Assembly: GCA_017394765.1 (NCBI GenBank)
Contig: JAFPXF010000019.1
Coordinates: forward strand, 41,281 to 105,280
Reading direction: 5' to 3'
DNA length: 64,000 nucleotides
Source of the DNA: Bacteroidales bacterium
GTDB taxonomy: Bacteria > Bacteroidota > Bacteroidia > Bacteroidales > WCHB1-69
Made by a program: the position numbers and the translations under genes. Numbering within the stretch: position 1 is the first letter of the stretch; each line of letters begins with the position of its first letter. Positions 32,282 through 39,977 of this stretch are shown piece by piece. The notes beneath the pieces were generated by a model, which worked only from the letters and a program-made list of their open reading frames with translations, was not told the DNA's origin and made no database searches.

Positions 32282-33967
32282 TCAATATTGGATGACAAAG
32301 GGATGGGGTGTTTCCCATCGCGTCATCATATCGCGGAATTTCTTGTAATCCTTCAGGGAAATCACGCTCTCCGTAAGCCTCAACTGGCGGGACACCGTCA
32401 ACTTGTTGCCCGACACCGAGACCTTGATCGTGACGGAGCCAAACGGATACGATTTGCTGTACTCATACGGGCTCACTATCCATTTTGCATCGGCGGGAAG
32501 AGAGACCTCATAGAGGTAACGTTCCTCTGTCGGGACAACAGCCACGGGATGCTTGCGCTGACGCGGCAGGTTGACAGACCGCACCGCCGTGCCATAGTCG
32601 CCATCGTGTAACAAAAGCTGGCAATAACGACCGGTCAAAGGATCCACTTCTGCAATCAAGCCACTCCCCTTCTGCTGAAGCGTACGCTCCATTGGTGAAA
32701 CAATCTCTGCATTCCTGACCATCACATCGGGAACCAGCTTATCCTCCGATTTCGTAAGATTCACTTCCACTTCCCTTTCCACTTTAAGGTTCTCCGGCTG
32801 GAAATTGAACACATTTCCATTTTTATCGATAAAGCTGTCATTGGCACGACTCACATCCAGGGAGAGCCGGCTTTTCGACGCAGCGGAGATGTAAAAGAGC
32901 TTGCCATCCATATCCAAGCGCAGAAGCGATTCCGGATTGTCCATCAGATGGCTGTATAGAAGACCAAAACGCGCATTGAAGCCTGCCGTGCGCAGCATCG
33001 ACTCCAGAAGCAAGTTCTTCTCCACCGGTGTACCGCAGTTGGTTGTCCACACCATGTAGGGCGATGCCACGACGTATGCCATGTATCGGATCGGAAGCGC
33101 ATTGGTATGGATATTGTCATGCACATAATCGCGAATCGCGATGACCTTCTCCATAGGGGACACGTCTTTGTCGATGATAGGCTTCAGAACAGCATCGTAC
33201 AAATTGGCGGGAGCCGGCATGAAGGCGTTTTGCATAGTGAAATCCGACATGAAGCTGGTAGGACTATCGAATGTGGTGAACATCAGATAGGGAAGCTCGT
33301 TGTGGGGCAAGTAATTCTCGGCCGTCTTCTGTTCCAAATTATCAAATTTCCACTGCAACTTGCGGACATTGCCCTCCGTGGACTCCACCGCATCTGCAAC
33401 CGCGTGTGTCCGGGACATGTACCTCTGCCAGTTTAGATTATGATATAAATTCAGGTCCTTCGGCACGGTGACAGCTATCTCATAGTGGTCCACAGGAGCA
33501 TCTTCATACAGATCGACACGTTCCATCAGCGACGGCAAGAAGGGTTGTTGCGTATGGATGGTGTAGTCGAGCACGACAGTTGCGTCATACTCCAAGGCCG
33601 TGTGGGTCACCACCATCTCTCGCAAAGGATTGAAGCGTTCACAATCCGTGCAAGAGTAGGGCAAACTGGGATTGAAAGCGTTTTCAGGCGTTTTCACAAC
33701 ACTGCCGTCCTTGCGCACCGTATAGGCTTCGTTAATTGTCAGAGTCTGATATTCTGGATTATAGACAATAAATGTCTCACCGTATTTATCGAAGGAGGCG
33801 GTCGTAAAAAGCTGAAGCTCCTTGCGATAACGATAATCCATGCTGCCATCTTCGTTGAGGGTGTAAGATCTCGAAATCAGATGATAAGTCGCCTCATACC
33901 CTTGTGCCGTCGCAGAGACGATGAAAAAAATCACGGATAGCAATATACAAAATGAATGTCTGTTCAT
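32282..33967 (-). CDS. DUF3857 protein with degenerate transglutaminase domain
   Basis: A 561-residue exported protein whose ATG at 33967 gives the signal peptide MNRHSFCILLSVIFFIVSATA. The N-terminal DUF3857 beta domain (about residues 25-190) is followed by a transglutaminase-like region around residues 275-370. By hand alignment with the neighbouring paralogue, GVCKDK there corresponds to GTPVEK here. The catalytic Cys is thus Pro, and the His and Asp positions are also not conserved. A C-terminal beta region contains TVSRQLRLTESVISLKDYKKF. It is probably periplasmic and non-catalytic. It lies 19 bp after the intact paralogue and 26 bp before glgB. Confidence 0.88.
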   Translation of the reverse strand: MNRHSFCILLSVIFFIVSATAQGYEATYHLISRSYTLNEDGSMDYRYRKELQLFTTASFDKYGETFIVYNPEYQTLTINEAYTVRKDGSVVKTPENAFNPSLPYSCTDCERFNPLREMVVTHTALEYDATVVLDYTIHTQQPFLPSLMERVDLYEDAPVDHYEIAVTVPKDLNLYHNLNWQRYMSRTHAVADAVESTEGNVRKLQWKFDNLEQKTAENYLPHNELPYLMFTTFDSPTSFMSDFTMQNAFMPAPANLYDAVLKPIIDKDVSPMEKVIAIRDYVHDNIHTNALPIRYMAYVVASPYMVWTTNCGTPVEKNLLLESMLRTAGFNARFGLLYSHLMDNPESLLRLDMDGKLFYISAASKSRLSLDVSRANDSFIDKNGNVFNFQPENLKVEREVEVNLTKSEDKLVPDVMVRNAEIVSPMERTLQQKGSGLIAEVDPLTGRYCQLLLHDGDYGTAVRSVNLPRQRKHPVAVVPTEERYLYEVSLPADAKWIVSPYEYSKSYPFGSVTIKVSVSGNKLTVSRQLRLTESVISLKDYKKFRDMMTRWETPHPFVIQY

Positions 33968-33986
33968 CACAATCAAGTTTTGAAGG

Positions 33987-35930
33987 TTAGCGACTCAGCA
34001 CGACAGGCGTGTCCATATAAAAATGTTGGTTAATGACGGCCTGGCGGTACGATGGCCAGTCCCCGGCCTCATAGACTCGCTTGCTAAAGCGGATGTTTTC
34101 GTGAAAGCGGAGCATCGAGTTTTCCAACTGATAGCCGCCATCAAAGGTAACGACCCCGTTGTTGTTAGTACGTGTTTTGGGAATTTGCGCGGAGGTATAG
34201 CCAGAAGGCAGCGTCATCGTCTCGGAAAGCTGCACCAGTCGGGAGCAACGGTCGTTGAAAGGCAAGGTGCGCGTTTCCAACGAAGTGTCGTAATAGAGGT
34301 GCGGCATGGCGAACTTATAGAAGCCCTTGGCCAAGAACGGTGTGACGACCATCACATTGTCGGTAACCGTAGCGTAGTCGGGGATGACAAACTTGTAGGT
34401 TATGGAAACGGGCTGCTCGAGGTAGCGGTCCTCGTCAGTATATTTGACACTCTTGATGACGGCGTTGGGATAGAGGGAGAGCAGCTGGCGCTCCACGTTT
34501 TCGCGCCACTCGGTGCGGCGACCGCGGAAGACGGCGCGCACAGTTCGGTCGGATTGTCCCTCGGCGGTGACCGTCACCGTGCCGGAAAGTGCGCCTTTCC
34601 TATTCAACTTAGTGGTGGCAGTCATCCTGAGATAATGGTTCTCCGCCCTGGAGACAGGCGTAAGGCCGAGGTTGGCGCCTTGCGGCAGGCCCATCAGATA
34701 GTTCTGTTGCTGTTCGGCGCTGGACCACAGCTCGCGCACGCCGGGCACCCAAGTGGGGTCAAGCAGCTGGTAGTTGCCATTACGGCGTTGGACCACCGTG
34801 ACACAGTGGTTGAACTGGTCGGCCGGGATGTCATCAATGCGTTCTCCGGCCATGGTCATGGCGGCATACGCCTTGAAGCCGGCAGCACGCAACATCGCAA
34901 TCAGCATGCCGGCCTTGTCCTTGCAGACGCCGCAGCGGTCGGTGAAGTTCATCTCGCACTTGTGGAGGGTGAACCCCTCGCCTTCACCCATCGAGATGCC
35001 TGAGTAGCGCATATTGTCGGCCACCCAGTGCGTCAGGATGGAGATGCTGTCGTTCTCGCTTTTAGCAGGACGGAGCAGTTCCGCCACCTTCCGCTTCACC
35101 TCCTCGGTGGGCACGAAGCTGCCGTAGTCCTCGTTCACGCCATAAAACCAAGTGGACTTGGCCTGCCAATTCTCGGCGGTGGAGAGCAGCAGTTTGGTTT
35201 GCACATCGTTGTCAGCCAGTGTATGAGCAGGCTTTTCAAGAGGCATTATATCTTTTTTTGCGAAGGTGTATATGACACGTCCGCCAAGTTCCTTGCGGTC
35301 GGCCTGCAACGTGCCGTGGTAAATGGCATACTGAACCTTCTTGGCAGGCAGCACGCTAAGGGAATAGACCTTCTCGCGCACAGGCTGGTGACTCCAGAAA
35401 GGGACGATGTCGTAGAAGTGGCCGCGCATCGGCGGGATGTATTTGGCATCGGGGTCCTCACCCTGCAACAAGGCGTAGGTGAAGCCCTTCTTGTAAGTCA
35501 CATATTCCACGGCATCGCCGGGTTCCAGGCGACCGATGGCCACCATCTTCTGACAGGCGCCCCAATAGATCATGCGGGCTGGCGCAGGATAGTCAAGCAC
35601 CGGGTTGTCGATCTTCTCCATCAGACCACTCTTGCGGTACACCTTCACCTCGCGAATCTCCACGTATGCGGAAAGCGGGTCGTAGTCCATTTTCACGCAG
35701 TTGAAGTCGCGCCCGCCGGCGGGGGTGAGCACCTTGTAGAGGACATGGCCATAGACGTGGCTCAGTCCGCTCTCTTCCATCACCACACGGGTGCTGTCGA
35801 AGAGGGTGACGATGTCATGTCCTGAATATTCGGCATCCGGCACCGAGGCCAGCAGCTGCTGCACGGACTGCGCGTGCAAGCCTGTCATCACGATCAAGAG
35901 GAACGCCAGGGCTATAAAACATTTTCTCAT
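33987..35930 (-). CDS. DUF3857 and transglutaminase domain protein
   Basis: A 647-residue exported protein. The ATG at 35930 yields the signal peptide MRKCFIALAFLLIVMTGLHA. A DUF3857 beta domain (about residues 40-230) precedes a transglutaminase-like domain with an intact triad: Cys in GVCKDKAGML, His in FNHCVTV and Asp in QLLDPTW. A C-terminal DUF-type beta region resembles DUF3858. It could cross-link or cleave periplasmic substrates; none is known. It is the first gene of a five-gene minus-strand operon, with a -7 promoter element about 36 bp upstream. Confidence 0.92.
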   Translation of the reverse strand: MRKCFIALAFLLIVMTGLHAQSVQQLLASVPDAEYSGHDIVTLFDSTRVVMEESGLSHVYGHVLYKVLTPAGGRDFNCVKMDYDPLSAYVEIREVKVYRKSGLMEKIDNPVLDYPAPARMIYWGACQKMVAIGRLEPGDAVEYVTYKKGFTYALLQGEDPDAKYIPPMRGHFYDIVPFWSHQPVREKVYSLSVLPAKKVQYAIYHGTLQADRKELGGRVIYTFAKKDIMPLEKPAHTLADNDVQTKLLLSTAENWQAKSTWFYGVNEDYGSFVPTEEVKRKVAELLRPAKSENDSISILTHWVADNMRYSGISMGEGEGFTLHKCEMNFTDRCGVCKDKAGMLIAMLRAAGFKAYAAMTMAGERIDDIPADQFNHCVTVVQRRNGNYQLLDPTWVPGVRELWSSAEQQQNYLMGLPQGANLGLTPVSRAENHYLRMTATTKLNRKGALSGTVTVTAEGQSDRTVRAVFRGRRTEWRENVERQLLSLYPNAVIKSVKYTDEDRYLEQPVSITYKFVIPDYATVTDNVMVVTPFLAKGFYKFAMPHLYYDTSLETRTLPFNDRCSRLVQLSETMTLPSGYTSAQIPKTRTNNNGVVTFDGGYQLENSMLRFHENIRFSKRVYEAGDWPSYRQAVINQHFYMDTPVVLSR

Positions 35931-35966
35931 ACCTTTTGATTTTGCGGGGTTATATACACTGAGCCG

Positions 35967-35974
35967 CAAAAATA
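35967..35974 (-). promoter_or_regulatory. -7 promoter element (TATTTTTG on minus strand) for the DUF3857/glgB operon
   Basis: The minus strand reads TATTTTTGCGGCTC, matching TAnnTTTG, 36 bp upstream of the start at 35930 and just downstream of the rubredoxin-fusion gene's end. Confidence 0.65.
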
Positions 35975-35981
35975 CAAAAAA

Positions 35982-36605
35982 TTAGCGGACAATTTTTTCA
36001 AAGTCGCTCGCCGGGTGCTTGCAAATCGGGCAGATGAAATCCTCCGGTAGCTCCTCTCCCTCATATTCGTAACCGCAGATAACACAGCGCCACACCGTCT
36101 TACCCTCCGACGTGACGCCCACAGGCTCCGGCTTCGGCTTGATATATTCCTGATAATAGGTGTATGTGGCCGACGGCACATCCGTCAGCGGCTCCATTTC
36201 CACCACCCTGCCGACGAAGATGGTGTGCGTGCCCAAATCCACCATCTGCTCAACCTCTGCCGAGATGAATGCGTTGGTGCCCTTGGTAACCGCCAGTGTG
36301 CCGTTCTTCACACGCCGGCAGTCCGCAAAGTCCGCGAACTTATCGACCTCGCGTCCCGACTGGAATCCGAAGTGCTTGAACAGCTCAAATCCCGCCTTCT
36401 CGCTGATGATGGAGGCGGTGAATCTCCCTGATTCCTTAATCATATCGTGTGTGTAATTCATCTTGTTGACGGTGACGGAAATCCTGTTGGGTTCCTGGGT
36501 CACCTGCGCCACCGTGTTGGTGATGCAGCCGTTGTCGCGGCCATTATGGCAGGCCGTCACGACAAACAATCCGTATTGGATGCAAAACATAGGGTTCGTA
36601 CTCAT
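35982..36605 (-). CDS. Flavin reductase-like protein with C-terminal rubredoxin (high-molecular-weight rubredoxin type)
   Basis: A 207-residue fusion. Residues 1-155 form a flavin reductase-like FMN-binding split-barrel domain (GLFVVTACHNGRDNGCITNT, then RISVTVNKMNYTHDMI). The last ~40 residues are a rubredoxin with the iron ligands in CVICGYEYEG and CPICKHPASDF. This is the Hrb/flavoredoxin-rubredoxin arrangement used by anaerobes to pass electrons from NAD(P)H to oxygen- or peroxide-reducing flavoproteins. The physiological partner is not in the window. A promoter-like TATGTTTG lies 18 bp upstream. Confidence 0.92.
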   Translation of the reverse strand: MSTNPMFCIQYGLFVVTACHNGRDNGCITNTVAQVTQEPNRISVTVNKMNYTHDMIKESGRFTASIISEKAGFELFKHFGFQSGREVDKFADFADCRRVKNGTLAVTKGTNAFISAEVEQMVDLGTHTIFVGRVVEMEPLTDVPSATYTYYQEYIKPKPEPVGVTSEGKTVWRCVICGYEYEGEELPEDFICPICKHPASDFEKIVR

Positions 36606-36622
36606 TGTATTTTTTTAAAGTG

Positions 36623-36630
36623 CAAACATA
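36623..36630 (-). promoter_or_regulatory. -7 promoter element (TATGTTTG on minus strand) for the rubredoxin fusion
   Basis: The minus strand reads TATGTTTGCAC, matching TAnnTTTG, 17 bp upstream of the start codon at 36605. Confidence 0.6.
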
Positions 36631-36725
36631 CAAAAAAAACTGTATGGCCAGCATCCTTTTCAGGCACCAATGTGCAGGGACATCAAAAAAAGCCTTTCCC
36701 TGCAAGTTCACGCCTGAAAAAAATA

Positions 36726-36733
36726 TATCTTTG
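36726..36733 (+). promoter_or_regulatory. -7 promoter element (TATCTTTG) for the TerC gene
   Basis: TATCTTTGCCGCCC lies 20 bp before the ATG at 36754, giving a very short leader. Confidence 0.7.
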
Positions 36734-36753
36734 CCGCCCTTAAAAAAACGACT

Positions 36754-37800
36754 ATGAGTGAAACCATATTTTTCATCAGCTTTATCATCCTCATCGCCTT
36801 TTTGCTCGCCCTTGACTTAGGCGTGCTCCACAAGAAAGACAAAGAGGTCACCTTTAAGGAATCAGCAATCCAAACGGGAATTTGGGTCACTTTAGCCATC
36901 GCATTCTTCTTCTTTATCCGATTTGGGGGGCACCTCATCCACAATGTGCACGACAATGACAAGATCGTGGAACTGCATCAAAAGTACCATGACGACCTGA
37001 ACATCGACCCCTCTGCGCCCTTTGAAGAAAATCTCAAACTCTACAACAAGAACCTATCCTTGGAATACATCACGGGTTATGCCATGGAGGAGACACTCTC
37101 CATCGACAACATCTTTGTCATGATCATGATTCTCATGTCGTTCGGTGTGGAGAAAAAATACTACCATCGTGTGCTCTTCTACGGAATCCTCGGAGCCATC
37201 GTGCTGCGTTTCATCTTCATTTTCGCGGCGGCAGCCCTCATTCAGAAATTCCGGTGGGTCCTCTTCATCTTCGGCGGCGTGCTAATCTATTCGGGTGTCA
37301 AAATGTTCCTGGAGCGGAACAAGGACGAGCACATCGATGTGGAGCATCATCCCGTCGTCAAGTTCTTCACCAAACGCCACTGGAGCACGCCTAATTTCGA
37401 CGGCCACAACTTCTTCTCCAAAGTCGATGGAAAATGGCTCTGCACCCCACTCTTCATCGTCCTGCTCATCATCGAATTCTCTGACATCATCTTTGCCTTC
37501 GACTCCGTGCCCGCCGTTTTCTCCGTGACCAACGACCCCTATATCGTCTTCTTTTCCAACATCTTCGCCATCATGGGGCTCCGTTCCCTCTTCTTCATGT
37601 TAGAGAGCGTGCTCGACAGGTTCTGGTTCCTGAAAATCGGCCTTTCCGCCCTGTTGACCTTCATTGGTGTCAAGATGTTGCTGCCGTTGGTACATCTCCA
37701 CATCGGCACCATGGCTTCCCTGTTTGTCATCATAGGCATTCTGACGCTGAGCATCATCGTTTCGATAGTGTTCCCCAAGAGGAGAACCGGAACAATATAG
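36754..37800 (+). CDS. TerC/Alx family membrane protein
   Basis: A 348-residue integral membrane protein with about eight helices. The family signatures are visible: EETLSIDNIFVM around residue 110 and EFSDIIFAFDSVPAVF around residue 240, whose acidic residues are thought to bind metal. Family members such as Alx and TerC export manganese and support metal homeostasis and metalation of exported enzymes. A long cytoplasmic loop (about residues 70-105) contains the segment DLNIDPSAPFEENLKLY. It stands alone behind its own promoter and converges with the glycosylase gene 5 bp away. Confidence 0.92.
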   Translation: MSETIFFISFIILIAFLLALDLGVLHKKDKEVTFKESAIQTGIWVTLAIAFFFFIRFGGHLIHNVHDNDKIVELHQKYHDDLNIDPSAPFEENLKLYNKNLSLEYITGYAMEETLSIDNIFVMIMILMSFGVEKKYYHRVLFYGILGAIVLRFIFIFAAAALIQKFRWVLFIFGGVLIYSGVKMFLERNKDEHIDVEHHPVVKFFTKRHWSTPNFDGHNFFSKVDGKWLCTPLFIVLLIIEFSDIIFAFDSVPAVFSVTNDPYIVFFSNIFAIMGLRSLFFMLESVLDRFWFLKIGLSALLTFIGVKMLLPLVHLHIGTMASLFVIIGILTLSIIVSIVFPKRRTGTI

Positions 37801-37805
37801 AAGAT

Positions 37806-38396
37806 TCAGCTGATATTTCGCGGATTCAAGTAAAAACGGTACATTCTTTTTGCATCCTCGCCGGCGTAGTCCACGCCGATGCGCGGGGTGATTTCCACTT
37901 TGTCATCGGGAACCGACAAGCCCCTGTCTTCCAACCAAATCGTATCACCATCCAAAGAGACGCCATTATCGGCCACCGTCAGTCCGAGAGCTTTGCAAAG
38001 TTTGCCCGGGCCATCAGCGAGGGGGGCTCCCCCGCGCAGCTTTCCCGTGCGTTGCAGCATCAGTTCCTCGCCATGGGTGGGCAAAAGCCCCCGCACCAAA
38101 ATGGCATCGGGAACTTCTTCCGCGTTGGTAACGAAGTTGAGCATCGAGTGCATTCCATAACAAAGGAACATATAGACCACCCCGCCCTCGTGGTACATCA
38201 TTTCATTGCGGTGCGTGCGACGGCCTCCGTATGCATGCGAGGCCCGGTCGCCAATCCCCTTGTAGGCCTCCACCTCGGTGAGGATACCACCGGCCAACTG
38301 TCCGTCCTTCCGAGTGAAAAGATACTTGCCCAAAAGATTGCGCGCCATTGACTCCACGTCGTTTCCCAAAAAATACGATTTTTGCAACCGATTCAT
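37806..38396 (-). CDS. DNA-3-methyladenine glycosylase (AAG/MPG family)
   Basis: A 196-residue base-excision repair glycosylase that removes alkylated purines such as 3-methyladenine. The ATG at 38396 (MNRLQKSYFLGNDVE) is preferred to one 60 bp upstream, because the family normally begins directly with the L-x-x-x-F-x-xx-D region. The active-site Glu is in ILTEVEAYKGIGDRASHAYGG. The HRNEMMYHEGGVVYMFLCYG segment and the GPGKLCKALGL motif near residue 140 are diagnostic. It is convergent with terC and divergent from the ECF sigma gene. Confidence 0.93.
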   Translation of the reverse strand: MNRLQKSYFLGNDVESMARNLLGKYLFTRKDGQLAGGILTEVEAYKGIGDRASHAYGGRRTHRNEMMYHEGGVVYMFLCYGMHSMLNFVTNAEEVPDAILVRGLLPTHGEELMLQRTGKLRGGAPLADGPGKLCKALGLTVADNGVSLDGDTIWLEDRGLSVPDDKVEITPRIGVDYAGEDAKRMYRFYLNPRNIS

Positions 38397-38489
38397 AAAA
38401 GAAGAATTTTCCGGCAAAATAACAAAAAAAATTTGCACAAGTTGCAACATTTTCATCTGGAATTCGTCTTATGACATGTTTGCGAGCGT

Positions 38490-39047
38490 ATGGTAACAAA
38501 AGAAGAACAAAAACTGATTGACGGATGCATACAAGGCAAAAGCGTCTGCCAGAAGCAGTTATATCTGGATTACGGCCCGATTGTCAAGGGCGTGTGCCAT
38601 CGTTATGCCGCAAACGAAGAAGAGGCCGAAGACCTGTTTCACGACACTTTTGTCTTCATCCTGACACATTTCAAGGAGTACGACCACATCACCTCTTTGG
38701 GCGGATGGCTTTACAGAATAGCGGTCAACAAGGCTGTGGACTACTATCGGAAACGCTCTCGCCACAACATGCAAGAGCTGAATGACGATCTCTTCGCCTC
38801 CTCCATCAACCCCTCGCCGATGGCGGAAGTGCTCTCGTTGGAACAGCTTGTCTCCTTCATCAACGAGTTGCCCGATCGCCAACGCATAGTCTTCAACATG
38901 TTCGTCATCGACGGCTATTCACAAGAGGAGATTGGGAAAGCCATCGGCGAGAGCCACAACAATGTGCGCACCTTGATGTTTCGGGCCAAGGCCAATTTGC
39001 GCAAAAGCATCCGAAAATATCTCAATCACGAAGAATTTGACATATAA
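38490..39047 (+). CDS. ECF-type RNA polymerase sigma factor
   Basis: A 185-residue extracytoplasmic-function sigma factor. Region 2 contains EEAEDLFHDTFVFILTHFKEY and GWLYRIAVNKAVDYYRKR, which bind core polymerase and the -10 region. Region 4 contains LPDRQRIVFNMFVIDGYSQEEI, with a helix-turn-helix that runs to NVRTLMFRAKANLRK. A short acidic/Ser linker (about residues 95-115) connects them. The next gene, 45 bp downstream, encodes a single-pass membrane protein with an anti-sigma-like N-terminus. This suggests membrane-signal control of this sigma factor. CATGTTTG at 38475-38482 is a near match to the -7 element but very close to the start. Confidence 0.95.
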   Translation: MVTKEEQKLIDGCIQGKSVCQKQLYLDYGPIVKGVCHRYAANEEEAEDLFHDTFVFILTHFKEYDHITSLGGWLYRIAVNKAVDYYRKRSRHNMQELNDDLFASSINPSPMAEVLSLEQLVSFINELPDRQRIVFNMFVIDGYSQEEIGKAIGESHNNVRTLMFRAKANLRKSIRKYLNHEEFDI

Positions 39048-39092
39048 AATCAGGACTTTACAAACACATACGATAAAAACAACCCTTACGAT

Positions 39093-39968
39093 ATGAAGCT
39101 GCAAGAAAAACTCAAAAACTATACCCATCCCGTGGACGAAGCCGGTTGGGAGGCCATCTCCTCCGACCCCGCATTGGTGCGATACAATCGTGGGCGGCTG
39201 GTACGCCGTGTATGCGCATACGGTATTCCCGCCTTGGTGGCCACCGCCGCCTTGGTCACCGTGCTTACGCTAAGCACACGCCACACAGAGTCCACGACAA
39301 CCCCGCAGGTTCCGGAGACCGCCATGCCCGCCCCGCAACCCACGCCCGCGCCTGCACCCGTCACAGTTCCCGGACCGACAACGGAAGCCATCACAAGCCC
39401 TGCTTCCGCCCTTCCTGGCAATAGTCCCGCGACTGCCGAGCATTCTGTCTCGCCAGAGCCCCTCCGCACAACCGCCCCCGTGGAACTTCAACATCCAGAA
39501 TCCAACACTCAACACGTATCGACTCCGCATTTGGAGACGGCGACACCGACGTTGGTGCTCACCAAGCCCGTCCCCACCCCCAAAAAAACAGAAACAGTTG
39601 ACAACCAGCTCCACAGCCCGACCATCGAAACGCTTCAAGATGAAACGAAGAATCAGATCGAAGAGACTGACGAGCCCACCGCAGAATCGCACTACAACTT
39701 TTTCGTGCCCAACGCCTTCACCCCGAACAATGACGGACTCAATGATGAATTGTACGTCAAGGCGAACTTCAAGCCGAGCACCTTCGAGATAGCCATTTAC
39801 AACCGGCGCGGCGAACTGGTGTATCATTCTCGCGACATGGAACGTGGCTGGGACGGCAACTGGAAAGGTGACGAGCTGCCCGGCGAAATCTACACCTACG
39901 TCATCAAATACACCGATCCCGATGGCAAACTGCTTTCTCGCAAAGGACAAGTGATTCTCATCCGATAA
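39093..39968 (+). CDS. Anti-sigma-like membrane protein ending in a T9SS type B (gliding-motility) C-terminal domain
   Basis: A 291-residue protein. Residues 1-38 form a cytoplasmic segment (MKLQEKLKNYTHPVDEAGWE...) like the start of Bacteroidota anti-sigma factors. Residues 40-60 form one membrane helix. Residues 64-203 form a Pro/Thr/Ala-rich linker. Residues ~204-291 form a complete type B sorting domain (VPNAFTPNNDGLNDELYV ... NRRGELVYHS ... GWDGNWKG ... YTYVIKYTDPDGK ... KGQVILIR). No cleavable signal peptide is seen, so the protein should sit in the inner membrane with the sorting domain in the periplasm. Its position directly after an ECF sigma gene suggests it regulates that factor; this is an inference. 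Confidence 0.88.
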   Translation: MKLQEKLKNYTHPVDEAGWEAISSDPALVRYNRGRLVRRVCAYGIPALVATAALVTVLTLSTRHTESTTTPQVPETAMPAPQPTPAPAPVTVPGPTTEAITSPASALPGNSPATAEHSVSPEPLRTTAPVELQHPESNTQHVSTPHLETATPTLVLTKPVPTPKKTETVDNQLHSPTIETLQDETKNQIEETDEPTAESHYNFFVPNAFTPNNDGLNDELYVKANFKPSTFEIAIYNRRGELVYHSRDMERGWDGNWKGDELPGEIYTYVIKYTDPDGKLLSRKGQVILIR

Positions 39969-39977
39969 CAAGCGCCC

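Noticed and set aside
30792..32348. 518-residue plus-strand frame opposite glgB
   Set aside because: Antisense shadow; glgB on the minus strand has all catalytic residues.
36754..36800. TerC as part of a tellurite-resistance island
   Set aside because: No other ter genes are present, and the gene stands alone behind a standard promoter; the family is general metal homeostasis.
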